64,000 bases of DNA from Demequina sp. NBRC 110051 (GCF_002090055.1 NZ_BBRH01000006.1:186001-250000), one strand, 5' to 3'; positions 34,658-44,510 are shown, counted from the stretch's first letter. Program-made: numbers and translations. The notes: a model not told the origin generated them from the sequence alone.

Positions 34658-36301
34658 ATGGCAGTGCGAGCACGCGAACCGGGCGACGAGATCGGTGGCT
34701 ACACCATCGTCGAGCAGCTCGGCAGGGGCGGTTCTGGTGCCGTCTACAAGGTGCTCGACGGCGGGGGAGCGGCCGCAGCGCTGAAGCTCGTGGACGCCCG
34801 CGCGGATGAGGTCGCGGCCCTGCGCCTCGAGCGCGAGGTCAACGCCCTGCAGACCCTCAAGCACCCCGCGGTGCCGTCGATCCTGGACGCCGAGCTCGAT
34901 GCCGACGAGACGTTCGTGGTCTTCGAGTACATCCCCGGCGCGAGCCTGTGGGACTACGTCCAGCAAGACGGGCCGATGCGCGACGGAGCCCTCGCCGACC
35001 TCGCCGAGCGTATGGCATCGGCCCTCGAGGCGGTCCACGCCGCAGGGGTGGTCCACCGCGACGTCACGCCGTCGAACATCATGATGGGACCCGACGGCCC
35101 GGTCCTCATCGACTTTGGCCTCTCGCACCTCACCACCGACGACCGCCTCACGCGCGACGGCCTGGTCTCCGGCACCGCCGGCTACGTCGCCCCCGAGGTG
35201 ATCGATGGCGAGGAGCCCGGCATGGTCGCCGACCAGTGGTCGTGGGCGGCCACTGTTGCCTACGCCGCGACAGGGAAGGCTCCGTTCGGTTCCGGGACGG
35301 GCGCGATCTCGAAGACCCTCGAGGCCAAGATCGAGCTGCCCGACTTCACCGGCGCCGACGCCCTCGCCGCCGCGCTCGGCCGCGACATCGACGCCCGGCC
35401 CGCCCCGCGCGAGGTCGTCGCCGCGCTGCGAGGCGAGACCACGGTGCTGTCTCGTTCCGGAGGGATCGACCCGACCGCCGTCATGGGCGCCATCGCCCCC
35501 ACCGCGGTGATGTCTCATACGGCCGATGCCGTGGTCGCCGACGACTCCGACGTCACCGAGCCTGTGCGCACCTTTACCCCGGCCTCCGTGGGCGACGGCG
35601 GCGCGACAGAGGTGTGGCCGGTGGCGAGCGACACCGACCCAGACTCGCCAGAGGACTTCGACGGGCTCCTCGAGGGCGAATCGGACGGCGAACCGGCCCA
35701 GGTGGTGCTGCCCGCCTCGCCCCGCCGGAAGGTGGTGATCGCTGCGCTCGCCGTCGCCACGGCATCGGCCACCGCGCTCGCCCCCGTCATCACCTTCCTC
35801 TTCATGGTGGTCTCCGCGATCGTGGTGCGGACGGTCCAGCGACGAGCGATGGCGCTCGCGGCCGCGCGCGCCAAACGCGGCCAGCGCCGCGGCGATGCAG
35901 CGCTCCACACCATCGGCTTGCCGTGGCACCTGCTGCGCGCCGCGGGGGAGGCTCTGCCGTCAATCCTCTTGGCCGCGGTCGTGGGCGTCGGCGTGGGTGC
36001 GCTCGGCTGGTGGTTGGTGAGTTCACAGACCGTCGCCGGGGCGAGCCTCGAGGCGCAGACGTGGGGGCATGCGATCGTGCTCGTGGTCGCGGGCCTGGCC
36101 GCCGAGGCCACGCTGTGGTGGGGGCCGTGGGCCCAGCTCACGCGCGAGGGCGCGCACCGCACCGTGTCCGGCGTCGCGCCCACGCGCGGGGTATCGACCG
36201 CGTGGGTCGTGGTCGCCGTCGTCGCTCTCGCGGTCATGACGCTCGTGGTGTTGCTGCTGACGGAACCCGTCTGGTGGCCGCTACCCGACCTCCCATCCTG
36301 A
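34658..36301 (+). CDS. Membrane serine/threonine protein kinase
   Basis: Hanks-type kinase of 547 aa. The catalytic domain (about 15-260) has the Gly loop LGRGGSGAVYKV, ATP Lys in AALKLV, catalytic loop VVHRDVTPSNIMM, LIDFGLS and GYVAPEV. HRDVTPSN replaces the usual HRDLKPxN Lys with Thr, as seen in some bacterial kinases. A linker with TAV/MGAIAPTAV repeats and acidic residues follows (about 265-355). The C-terminus has four predicted membrane helices and no PASTA or other sensor domain. TAGCGT (34645-34650) lies 7 nt before the ATG (leaderless). Two copies of the 14-base word lie inside (35521, 35757). Confidence 0.88.
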   Translation: MAVRAREPGDEIGGYTIVEQLGRGGSGAVYKVLDGGGAAAALKLVDARADEVAALRLEREVNALQTLKHPAVPSILDAELDADETFVVFEYIPGASLWDYVQQDGPMRDGALADLAERMASALEAVHAAGVVHRDVTPSNIMMGPDGPVLIDFGLSHLTTDDRLTRDGLVSGTAGYVAPEVIDGEEPGMVADQWSWAATVAYAATGKAPFGSGTGAISKTLEAKIELPDFTGADALAAALGRDIDARPAPREVVAALRGETTVLSRSGGIDPTAVMGAIAPTAVMSHTADAVVADDSDVTEPVRTFTPASVGDGGATEVWPVASDTDPDSPEDFDGLLEGESDGEPAQVVLPASPRRKVVIAALAVATASATALAPVITFLFMVVSAIVVRTVQRRAMALAAARAKRGQRRGDAALHTIGLPWHLLRAAGEALPSILLAAVVGVGVGALGWWLVSSQTVAGASLEAQTWGHAIVLVVAGLAAEATLWWGPWAQLTREGAHRTVSGVAPTRGVSTAWVVVAVVALAVMTLVVLLLTEPVWWPLPDLPS

Positions 36302-36375
36302 CCCTGGCATCGGCCGTCTGCGACGGACCAAAGGTCCTGGGAACCTGGCCTGCCTACGGTACGTTGAAGCGACAA

Positions 36376-36392
36376 GTTCCCTGCCCGGGAAC
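36376..36392. promoter_or_regulatory. Short inverted repeat before MauE/DoxX gene
   Basis: GTTCCC at 36376-36381, five-base spacer, GGGAAC at 36387-36392, located 29 bp before the start codon. It could be an operator; no regulator is known. Confidence 0.35.
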
Positions 36393-36420
36393 GCTTGATC
36401 GTGCCTGAGGAGACTGATCA

Positions 36421-36906
36421 ATGACCGCCGCCGAGCGATGGACCTCCGTGCAGCCGTGGCTGTCGACCCTGGTCCGTCTGGCCATGGCCATCATCCTGGT
36501 GGCCGCCGCGATCCCCAAGATGCTGGATATTCCGCAGTCGATCATCGCGGTGCGCGCGTACCGGCTGCTGCCCGAGGCGATCGTGCCGTTCGTGGGCACC
36601 ATGCTGCCGTTCTTCGAGCTCGCGCTCGCGGTCGTGCTCGCGGCGGGCCTCTTCACCCGTTGGGCGGCCGTTGTCTGGCTGCTCATGATGGTGGGCTTCT
36701 CGATCGGCGTCATCTACGCCTGGAGCCAGGGTCTGTCGATCGACTGCGGCTGCTTTGGCGGCGGCGGCGATGTCGCGGAGGGCACCACCAACTATCCCGT
36801 TCACATGCTCGAGCGCGCCGGATTCATCGTGCTCGGCCTCTACCTGGCGATCTGGCCGCGATCGAAGTTCTCGGTCGACAACTGGCTGTCGCCCAAGCCT
36901 GTCTAG
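36421..36906 (+). CDS. MauE/DoxX-like redox-associated membrane protein
   Basis: A 161-aa protein with four membrane helices (near 18-35, 58-80, 82-102 and 135-152). Between helices 3 and 4 it has a Cys motif, LSIDCGCFGGGGD, typical of MauE/DoxX-family proteins proposed to pass electrons to periplasmic thiol proteins. The next gene (43 bp away) encodes a DsbA-like thioredoxin, supporting a joint role in extracellular disulfide chemistry. A GAGGAGAC site precedes the ATG. Confidence 0.8.
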   Translation: MTAAERWTSVQPWLSTLVRLAMAIILVAAAIPKMLDIPQSIIAVRAYRLLPEAIVPFVGTMLPFFELALAVVLAAGLFTRWAAVVWLLMMVGFSIGVIYAWSQGLSIDCGCFGGGGDVAEGTTNYPVHMLERAGFIVLGLYLAIWPRSKFSVDNWLSPKPV

Positions 36907-36948
36907 ACTCTTTCCATCCCGACCCCCGTTGCTGGAGGAAGCCGATCC

Positions 36949-37788
36949 ATGGCCTCGAACAAGTCCAATAAGAACGAGCGCGCCGCGCAGGCTCGCAAGG
37001 CCGCGCAGGCGCAGGTGAAGGCGCAGGAGCGTCGCACCGCCGCCATCATCGGCATCTCCGTGATCGCTGTGATCCTGCTGTTCGCGGGCGTCGTCTACTT
37101 CATTGTGCGCTCGGGCGACGTTCCGGACCTCGAGTCCGCGGACGCTGTCGCGCCGACGGGAGCCGACTCGAGCGGCGGCATTCCGATCAGCTCCGACGCG
37201 ATCGCCGGTGTGGCTGGCCCGGAGGACGCCGCGCGCCTGGACGTCTACCTCGACTTCATGTGCCCCATCTGTGGCCAGTTCGAGGAGACCAACGGCGAGG
37301 ACATCGACGCCATGGTTGCCGATGGCTCCGTCGCGCTCTACGTGCACCCCATCTCGATCCTTGACCGCTACTCCAACGGTACCAACTTCTCCACGCGTGC
37401 CGCGAACGCCGCCGCCACGGTCGCGGACGCCGCTCCCGAGCACTTCATGGCCTTCCAGACCGCGATGTTCGAGAACCAGCCCGCCGAGGGCACGGACGGC
37501 CTGTCCGACACCGAGATCGCCGATATCGCCGTGGGCGTGGGCGTGCCGCAGGAGGTGGCCGACACCTTCACCGACGGTGAGTTCACCAAGTGGGTCATCG
37601 CCGCGACCGACCAGTCCTCGCAGGACGGCGTGCCCGGCACCCCGACCCTGCGCATGGCGGACCCCGGCGATTCCTTCGCCGACGGCAAGGTGCTCGAGCA
37701 GGAGAACGACGTCATGTACTTCCAGCCCGGCGCCCTCGCCCAGTACGTCGCGGACGTCAACGCGGGGACCGTGACGGTCACCGAGTAA
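36949..37788 (+). CDS. DsbA-family thioredoxin domain protein, membrane-anchored
   Basis: A 279-aa protein. A Lys/Arg/Gln-rich cytosolic N-terminus (about 1-30) is followed by one membrane helix (TAAIIGISVIAVILLFAGVVYFIV) and an extracytoplasmic DsbA-like domain from about residue 75. The active-site CxxC is CPIC in YLDFMCPICGQFEE, and the cis-Pro loop is GVPGTPTL. It probably forms or isomerises disulfides in exported proteins, with the MauE/DoxX neighbour as redox partner. A GGAGGA site precedes the ATG. Confidence 0.9.
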   Translation: MASNKSNKNERAAQARKAAQAQVKAQERRTAAIIGISVIAVILLFAGVVYFIVRSGDVPDLESADAVAPTGADSSGGIPISSDAIAGVAGPEDAARLDVYLDFMCPICGQFEETNGEDIDAMVADGSVALYVHPISILDRYSNGTNFSTRAANAAATVADAAPEHFMAFQTAMFENQPAEGTDGLSDTEIADIAVGVGVPQEVADTFTDGEFTKWVIAATDQSSQDGVPGTPTLRMADPGDSFADGKVLEQENDVMYFQPGALAQYVADVNAGTVTVTE

Positions 37789-37807
37789 CGCTTCCTGCTT
37801 CTGACGG

Positions 37808-37845
37808 CACCCCGCCGGCCCGTGTGGCCGGCGGGGTGTTGTTTT
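37808..37845 (+). terminator. Terminator after DsbA-like gene
   Basis: A 13-bp perfect stem, CACCCCGCCGGCC at 37808-37820 with 37826-37838, loop CGTGT, followed by TTGTTTTG. Confidence 0.9.
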
Positions 37846-37901
37846 GCGTCCGGGGAGCCGTTGAGTGCCCGATGGCCGGACCGTCGCGTCCTGTGAACCC
37901 G

Positions 37902-37935
37902 TTAGTGCCCGCTTCTCGCGATTCTCGGGCACTAA
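37902..37935. repeat. Inverted repeat with GCGTCCTGTGA flank
   Basis: TTAGTGCCCG at 37902-37911 and its complement at 37926-37935. It is preceded at 37887 by GCGTCCTGTGA, the outer segment of the TGTGAGGAGG hairpin family, and by another AGTGCCCG at 37864. Possibly a diverged member of that family. Confidence 0.55.
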
Positions 37936-38028
37936 GTGGCTCTTGGGGCGCCCGCCGCGAGGATGGGCGGCCGATGCCGTGGCTGGCTCTCGGTATCCTG
38001 TTGCGACGGCGGGCCTGGGCTTGCCGCT

Positions 38029-38101
38029 GCTGGCATGGCGCAATTGGTAGCGCACCGTACTTGTAATACGGGGGTTGCGGGTTCGAGTCCCGCTGTCAGC
38101 T
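38029..38101 (+). tRNA. tRNA-Thr (anticodon TGT)
   Basis: A 73-nt cloverleaf. The acceptor stem GCTGGCA pairs with TGTCAGC (one G-T). The anticodon stem CCGTA/TACGG carries loop CTTGTAA, and the T arm is GCGGGTTCGAGTCCCGC. CCA is not encoded. The upstream region 37964-37992 shares 29 identical bases with 44854-44882. Confidence 0.95.
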
Positions 38102-38504
38102 CTTCTTTCCCGCGTTCGCCTCGACGCGCGTCGCGCTGACCTTCTCGCCGACGCGCCCGCACCGCCTTGGTGCGTAGCGACTCAGCGTCGCTCCGCCCGC
38201 CCGCGTGCGCCTCCACGTTGTCCGCCGTCCGTCGCGCCGCTTCGGAACCGGGACCTAGGACCCAAGCGCTTTGTCCGGTTCGTGGAGTGCAGCATGCCAC
38301 TGACGTCACGAATTGGCATCGAAACCGTGTGATCCATGCGTGGCATGTGAATTACCTCACGTTTTTCAGGCCATGATCCGATACATCAGGCGTCGAGATG
38401 TGAAGCAAGTCACCTATTGACCACTGGTCGAGAACGGACTCACGCCGAGATGGCACCCACTCATGAGGGGTGGAGTGCGCCCCAAAAACTACTGAGGACG
38501 GAAC
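38102..38504. other. Gap between tRNA-Thr and SipW-type locus
   Basis: About 400 bp without a supported gene. The first 180 bases are GC-rich; from about 38270 the sequence is clearly more AT-rich and probably contains the promoter of the next gene. An imperfect hairpin GCACCCAC...GTGGAGTGC lies at about 38452-38477. A GAGGACGG ribosome site lies before the ATG. No duplicate of the tRNA 3' end (att site) was found. Confidence 0.4.
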
Positions 38505-38963
38505 ATGGCTGAGAAGAACAACAAGAACAAGCGCAAGTTCGCGGCGGTGCTGCTGGGCATCGTGGGTGTGGCGGGCCTGTCGGTCGCGTCGGCGTCCACG
38601 CTGACAGTTGACACGGACACGGAGGTTGCTCTCGGCACGGGCACCTTCGAGGCCTGCGACGACACGGTGAAGGTCGACTACGAGTACGACGAGTCCTCCT
38701 ACGCGATCACCAAGATTGCGGTCACCGGCATCGCCGACGCATGCATTGGCGAGAACCTTTCGCTCGCGCTCGACTACGACGTCGACGGAGACGACGCAAC
38801 GACCGCCGATGCGGGCACTCTCGACCTCAACGTGGCCTCGATCGCGGACAACGGCGCTACGGCAGATGACAATGTCGCCGAGTGGACCTCGTTCACGCCC
38901 GCGCTTACCGTGAGCTCGGACCTGGGCGACGCCGTCGTGATCATCGCAGGTACGGCACTCTAG
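38505..38963 (+). CDS. Secreted protein with SipW-dependent-type signal peptide
   Basis: A 152-aa exported protein. The N-terminus is Lys/Asn-rich (AEKNNKNKRK), then a hydrophobic core and AxA-type site (KFAAVLLGIVGVAGLSVASAS), cleaved about residue 30. The mature part is acidic and beta-rich with two Cys (FEACDDTV and IADACIGENL). The pattern ACD...Y-D-Y-I-V-GI-AC-G-L matches a group of actinobacterial secreted proteins often next to SipW-like signal peptidases. It may be a pilin- or fibre-like surface subunit by analogy with TasA/camelysin; that is inference. The peptidase gene starts 19 bp downstream. Confidence 0.75.
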   Translation: MAEKNNKNKRKFAAVLLGIVGVAGLSVASASTLTVDTDTEVALGTGTFEACDDTVKVDYEYDESSYAITKIAVTGIADACIGENLSLALDYDVDGDDATTADAGTLDLNVASIADNGATADDNVAEWTSFTPALTVSSDLGDAVVIIAGTAL

Positions 38964-38982
38964 CGACGCACAGGCATTCTCC

Positions 38983-40407
38983 ATGCCCATCGCGATGGCT
39001 GAGCAGACCCTCGACGAGGCGCGCCCTGGCGCGCTTCGTCGAGGTGCCCGGGCGGCCGGCAACGTTGCCGCCTGGATTCTGCTCGCCGTCGTGGCGTGGT
39101 TTGCATGGCCCATCACATTGCACGGCGGGACCTCCTACGTGCTCGTGTCGGGGGAGTCGATGCTCCCGACATACGAGCCGCGTGACTTGGTCATTGCCCG
39201 CACCGGTGAGCCCCAGGTTGGCGACGTCATCGTCTACGCACCCGAGGAGCTCGGCGGCGCTCAGATCGTCCACCGCATCGTCGGTGGCAGCGCCAACGAC
39301 GGATGGGTGCTGCAGGGCGACAACAACGACTTCATCGATCCCTTCGAGCCGAAGGGCGATGAGGTACGCGGCGTCGTGAAGGTCCACCTGCCCGTGGTCG
39401 GTCACCTCACTGTCGTGTTGCTGAACCCGGTGACGTGGTTCTTTATCCTGTTGCTCGCGCTCGCCGTCCTGATCTGGCCGAGTAGGGGCAGCGGCGCCAG
39501 CGGTTCCGATGACGGCGACATCACCGACGTGACGGATTCCGACCCCGTCGAGCAGAAGGCATCCCCACCCCGCAAGGTCACGGGCTCTGGGACCGGAGTC
39601 GTGGCGCTCGTTATCGCGGCCACTCTCATCACTATGGCGAGCGTGACGCCCGCCAGCGCAGCCCAACTGTCGGTGACGACGACGTCGAGCACCTTCGCCA
39701 CCACGCTACGTCCGTGCGCGGATCTTTCGGGCGCACTCACGGTGAGCCCCGCAGGGACCGCTCAGGGGCAGCAGTACTCGCAAGTGAAACTCGCGAACCT
39801 GCCTGCGAGTTGCCAACGCGCAGAACTCCCCATTGAGGTTTTCGTCCACAACAATGGTGGCAAGGAAAAGTGGACCGGCGAACTCCTTGCGGGCGCCACC
39901 TCAAGCAATCCGACCATCGCCTCGCCGAGTGGTGAAAAGTACAACGCCAACTCCGTCGGAGTCGTCGTGGTGAAGATCGGTGGCTGGCTCTTCCTCGCCA
40001 CGTGGGAGGGTCCTGCACCCGAGCCAACGGGCCCGTACTGCATTGGAGTCAACTCCGCAGGAGCCCCCACGGGCGACTCCTGCACGCTGTCGAGCGCGTC
40101 AGGTTCCGGTTGGCCCGCCTCAAGTAGCGGCGCCAATACTCAGGGCAACTTCTACTACGGAGGCTCGACCAAGGCGCCCTATGTCGTGCTGGTCGTCAAT
40201 CTCGCCGACTACATGGGCTTCACGCCACGGGTGGTCACTCCCACCGTGACGGGAGTCACCCTGTCTCCCGGGTATGTGTGCAGCTCGCTGCCCACGCTGC
40301 GGCTGATGCAGCCGGTCCAGAACTACAACAGCGGAGATACCTTCTGGGGCGGCCTTGACGCCTACGCCCGTGCGAACGCGGCGACGGCAACGTCCGTCTG
40401 TCGCTAG
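38983..40407 (+). CDS. SipW-like signal peptidase I fused to extracellular domain
   Basis: A 474-aa fusion. Residues about 26-45 are a membrane helix. The S26B-type (ER/archaeal/SipW) catalytic domain follows: nucleophile Ser in [15 protein letters not shown] (about Ser59) and His, not Lys, in QIVHRIVGG (about His97), then [20 protein letters not shown] second helix lies near 148-168. After a polar linker with PPRKV comes a third hydrophobic segment ending VTPASAAQL (about 203-228), which looks like a signal peptide with its own cleavage site. The remaining 245 residues form a Cys-containing (about 6 Cys) extracellular domain rich in Ser, Thr, Gly. The ATG at 38983 or 38995 may be used. Confidence 0.85.
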   Translation: MPIAMAEQTLDEARPGALRRGARAAGNVAAWILLAVVAWFAWPITLHGGTSYVLVSGESMLPTYEPRDLVIARTGEPQVGDVIVYAPEELGGAQIVHRIVGGSANDGWVLQGDNNDFIDPFEPKGDEVRGVVKVHLPVVGHLTVVLLNPVTWFFILLLALAVLIWPSRGSGASGSDDGDITDVTDSDPVEQKASPPRKVTGSGTGVVALVIAATLITMASVTPASAAQLSVTTTSSTFATTLRPCADLSGALTVSPAGTAQGQQYSQVKLANLPASCQRAELPIEVFVHNNGGKEKWTGELLAGATSSNPTIASPSGEKYNANSVGVVVVKIGGWLFLATWEGPAPEPTGPYCIGVNSAGAPTGDSCTLSSASGSGWPASSSGANTQGNFYYGGSTKAPYVVLVVNLADYMGFTPRVVTPTVTGVTLSPGYVCSSLPTLRLMQPVQNYNSGDTFWGGLDAYARANAATATSVCR

Positions 40408-41072
40408 CGCGTCCCCCACACGACGGGCTCGCCGCCCTGCTCGACCAGCAGCCGGTTCACGGCTGAGAACGGGTGTGATCCGAAGAAACCCCGTGATGCC
40501 GACAGCGGGCTCGGGTGTGCCGACATGACGCACGGCACACCGTCCAGGAGCGGCGCCAGATTCTGCGCGTCCCGTCCCCACAGCACCGCGACAAGCGGCC
40601 CGCCTCGCGCCGCGAGCACCCGGATCGCATGCTCCGTGATCGCCTCCCATCCGCGCCGGCGGTGAGAACCTGCCTCGCCGGGCGCGACCGTGAGCACGCG
40701 GTTGAGGAGCATCACGCCCTGATCGACCCACGGAGACAGGTCGCCGGAGGCGAGCACCTCTCCCGTATCGTCGGCCAGCTCGCGCGCCATGTTGCGCAGC
40801 GAGCGCGGCATCGGGTGACCGGGAGCCACGGAGAAGCTCAGTCCCACCGCATCGCCGGGCGTGGGATACGGATCCTGGCCAACGATCAGCACCCGTACGG
40901 AACTGACGGGGGCGTGGAAGGCCCTCAGCACGGCATCGGCCGCCGGAAGGTACCCGCGACCGGCGTCGACTTCGGCACGAAGAAACTCGCCGACCGCGTC
41001 GAACTGCGCGGTTACCGGCTCGAGCGCAGCCGCCCAGTCATCGGCCACCTGATCCCGCCACGGCTGCACCAT
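40404..41072 (-). CDS. ung: Uracil-DNA glycosylase
   Basis: Removes uracil from DNA in base excision repair; 222 aa. It has the catalytic water-activating motif [33 protein letters not shown] and the Leu-loop [18 protein letters not shown], all family 1 UNG. The ATG at 41072 is chosen because TAGGGT (minus strand 41085-41080) lies 7 nt upstream (leaderless); a GTG three codons earlier overlaps that box. Its stop codon and the stop of the convergent signal peptidase gene share the palindrome CTAG. Confidence 0.95.
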   Translation of the reverse strand: MVQPWRDQVADDWAAALEPVTAQFDAVGEFLRAEVDAGRGYLPAADAVLRAFHAPVSSVRVLIVGQDPYPTPGDAVGLSFSVAPGHPMPRSLRNMARELADDTGEVLASGDLSPWVDQGVMLLNRVLTVAPGEAGSHRRRGWEAITEHAIRVLAARGGPLVAVLWGRDAQNLAPLLDGVPCVMSAHPSPLSASRGFFGSHPFSAVNRLLVEQGGEPVVWGTR

Positions 41073-41178
41073 GGCGCTCACCCTAACGACACGCGGGCCG
41101 TGCCGTGGTCGCCTGCACGATTCGGCCTCACCTGCCGCTTAGGCTGGGGTCCACCAGCACGCGTGAGGGAGGTGGCGC

Positions 41179-41469
41179 ATGGGTGAGCCAGCAATCGCGG
41201 CGCATGAGCCCGAGGGCCTGTCCGAACGCGACGCCGCCATCCTCGCCTTCGAGCGCCAGTGGTGGAAGTACGGCGGCGCGAAGGAAGACACCATCCGCGA
41301 GCTGTTCCACCTGTCCAGCACGCAGTACTACCAAGTGCTGGGTGCCCTCATCGACTCGCCCGCGGCGCTCGCGGCCGACCCGATGCTCGTCAAGCGCCTG
41401 CGTCGCATGCGCGCGGCGCGCCAACGCGGCCGGTCCACGCGTTCCTGGGGCGGAGCGACCGTTCGCTAG
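41179..41469 (+). CDS. DUF3263 family protein
   Basis: A 96-aa small cytosolic protein. The core LSERDAAILAFERQWWKYGGAKEDTI followed by RELFHLSSTQYYQVLGALIDSP and LVKRLRRMRAARQR is the DUF3263 family, a helix-turn-helix-like sequence confined to actinobacteria and probably DNA-binding. It usually sits just before a LytR C-terminal domain gene, as here. A GGGAGG site lies 6 nt upstream of the ATG. Confidence 0.88.
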   Translation: MGEPAIAAHEPEGLSERDAAILAFERQWWKYGGAKEDTIRELFHLSSTQYYQVLGALIDSPAALAADPMLVKRLRRMRAARQRGRSTRSWGGATVR

Positions 41470-41478
41470 AGTGACGAC

Positions 41479-42111
41479 GTGCCACAGGAATACGACCGCG
41501 ACGAGTTCGACGACATCGCCGACCAGGGGGGTCCTGTTGGTGTTCACCGCACCCCCATCCCGTGGTGGGGTCGGGTACTGCCTCCGCTGTTCGCTTTCAT
41601 CGCGGCCGGACTGATCGCCTATCTCGTCGCCGTCATGCTGTGGAACTCCGGCCAAGGCTCCGACGAGCCCGAGCCCGCGGCCACCGTCACGACGACGCCC
41701 ACGGCTGAGGCGACCGCCTCCCCGGAGCCCAGCGGCTCGGCGACGCCGTCGGCGGAGCCCTCCGCGTCGGCATCGACCTCGGCCGAGCCTTCGGAGACCC
41801 CGTCCGAGGAGCCCGAGCCCGTCATCAACTACGACGCTCAGGTGCACGTGCGCAACGGTGCGGGAATCTCCGGGCTCGCGGGGGAACAGCAGGCCATCCT
41901 CGAGGACGCGGGCTTCACCAATATCGAGGCCAACAACATCGCCGCGGGGAACATCCCCGGCGGCGCGAACGTGGTGACCTACGGCGACGAGACCCTGGCC
42001 GACACGGCCCAGGAGGTCGCGGACGCGCTCGGCATCGACGCGATCTCGGGCGACGGCACCCCTGGCGGCGCCGAGATCGAGGTCCTGCTCGCCACGAACC
42101 CCGGGAACTGA
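41479..42111 (+). CDS. LytR C-terminal domain membrane protein
   Basis: A 210-aa protein. A cytosolic N-terminus (about 30 residues) leads to one membrane helix (LPPLFAFIAAGLIAYLVAVMLW), then a long Ser/Thr/Glu/Pro-rich cell-wall-spanning linker (about 55-115). A LytR_C domain (about 118-208, VHVRNGAGISGLAGEQQAIL) ends the protein. No LytR-CpsA-Psr catalytic domain is present, so it likely has a binding or scaffolding role at the envelope. TAGAGT (41467-41472) lies 6 nt before the GTG (leaderless). Confidence 0.88.
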   Translation: MPQEYDRDEFDDIADQGGPVGVHRTPIPWWGRVLPPLFAFIAAGLIAYLVAVMLWNSGQGSDEPEPAATVTTTPTAEATASPEPSGSATPSAEPSASASTSAEPSETPSEEPEPVINYDAQVHVRNGAGISGLAGEQQAILEDAGFTNIEANNIAAGNIPGGANVVTYGDETLADTAQEVADALGIDAISGDGTPGGAEIEVLLATNPGN

Positions 42112-42145
42112 CGGCTCGTACGAAGGCTGCCACGGCATCGGCCGG
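42110..42145. repeat. Half palindrome of the 14-base word family
   Basis: TCGTACGAAGGCTG followed by CCACGGCATCGGCC (42130-42143). It matches the right half, including the CGTACGAA apex, of the full palindrome at 21990-22041, so it looks like a deleted or incomplete copy. It lies at the end of the LytR_C gene. Confidence 0.65.
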
Positions 42146-42190
42146 TTGGAGTCGAAGCGTCACGCTATGCGTGAACTGTCCCTGAACGGT

Positions 42191-42219
42191 TTGCACTCGG
42201 CAGGGGAGAGTGCCAGAAT
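42191..42219 (+). promoter_or_regulatory. groEL promoter with degenerate CIRCE
   Basis: TTGCAC at 42191-42196 and CAGAAT at 42214-42219, spacer 17, form a good sigma-70 type promoter. The same bases form an imperfect CIRCE, TTGCACTC-N9-GAGTGCCA (42191-42215). Confidence 0.75.
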
Positions 42220-42224
42220 CGGCG

Positions 42225-42251
42225 TTAGCACTCTCGACCCGAGAGTGCTAA
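42225..42251 (+). promoter_or_regulatory. CIRCE operator (HrcA site) of groEL
   Basis: A perfect consensus TTAGCACTC at 42225-42233, nine-base spacer, GAGTGCTAA at 42243-42251. Predicted binding site for the HrcA heat-shock repressor. It lies about 115 bp upstream of groEL and just after the promoter. Confidence 0.95.
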
Positions 42252-42334
42252 CGAAGTTCGGCTAGCAGTCGAGGCGCCCAGCGCGGTCGTGACGTGAACG
42301 TCCGCAGCAGGCGTCGTCCGTCGCGGGCGACTGA

Positions 42335-43993
<1,659 letters not shown>

Positions 43994-44028
43994 GCCCCGC
44001 CGCCTCAGCGTCCGCGCTGATACGCACA

Positions 44029-44060
44029 CGAAGGCCCCAGGGTTCGCCCTGGGGTCTTCG
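44029..44060 (+). terminator. Terminator after groEL
   Basis: AAGGCCCCAGGG at 44031-44042 pairs with 44047-44058 (one G-T), loop TTCG; flanking CG pairs extend it to 44029-44060. Confidence 0.9.
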
Positions 44061-44094
44061 TCGTGTCTGCGCCTCCGTCGTGTGTGGAGGTGGC

Positions 44095-44200
44095 CATCGG
44101 TTTGGCCCACAGCTGTGACGCATAGTGGCCGAGGGGGCCTGCCGCGGCTCCCCATGGGCCTCACCCGTCACTCGGTTCCCATGTGTGGGCCACACCGATG
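44095..44200. repeat. Dispersed 100-bp palindromic element, copy 4
   Basis: Inverted ends CATCGGTTTGGCCCACA at 44095-44111 and TGTGGGCCACACCGATG at 44184-44200 (one mismatch). The interior includes AGCTGTGACGCAT, similar to copy 3. It lies between groEL and the convergent DUF4031 gene. Confidence 0.85.
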
Positions 44201-44214
44201 GTGGCAGCGGGAGA

Positions 44215-44481
44215 TCAGCGGCGCTGGGCGCCCGTCACGCGCAGTCCGGAGGCGCGCAGGCGGCGCACCAACTCGCGTGCGTCCACGAGCTGTGCTCCCA
44301 GCTCCACGAGCCGTGGGTGAAGGTCCTCGGGCACGTCGTAGTGGTCGCGGTCGAAGGCCCGCGCGGGGATGCCCGCCGCGGCCGCAAGGGCGTGCAGCTC
44401 CTCCAGGGACGCGTCCGAGACCATGTGCCCCCAGATTTTGCCGTGGCGGGGCCACAGCGGCGGGTCGATCAGCACGGTCAC
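44215..44481 (-). CDS. DUF4031 family protein
   Basis: An 88-aa protein starting VTVLIDPPLWPRHGKIWGHMVSD, with AFDRDHYDVPEDLHPRLVELGAQLVDARELVRRL. This is the small DUF4031 family, function unknown to me, frequent in actinobacteria. The GTG at 44481 lies 7 nt after a minus-strand TAGGGT (leaderless) and starts the conserved block. Confidence 0.82.
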   Translation of the reverse strand: MTVLIDPPLWPRHGKIWGHMVSDASLEELHALAAAAGIPARAFDRDHYDVPEDLHPRLVELGAQLVDARELVRRLRASGLRVTGAQRR

Positions 44482-44510
44482 GGAGGCGACCCTACGCCCC
44501 CGCGAGGGCT

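Noticed and set aside
38029..38504. tRNA-Thr as an integration site for a genomic island
   Set aside because: No second copy of the tRNA 3' end and no integrase gene were found within the following region.
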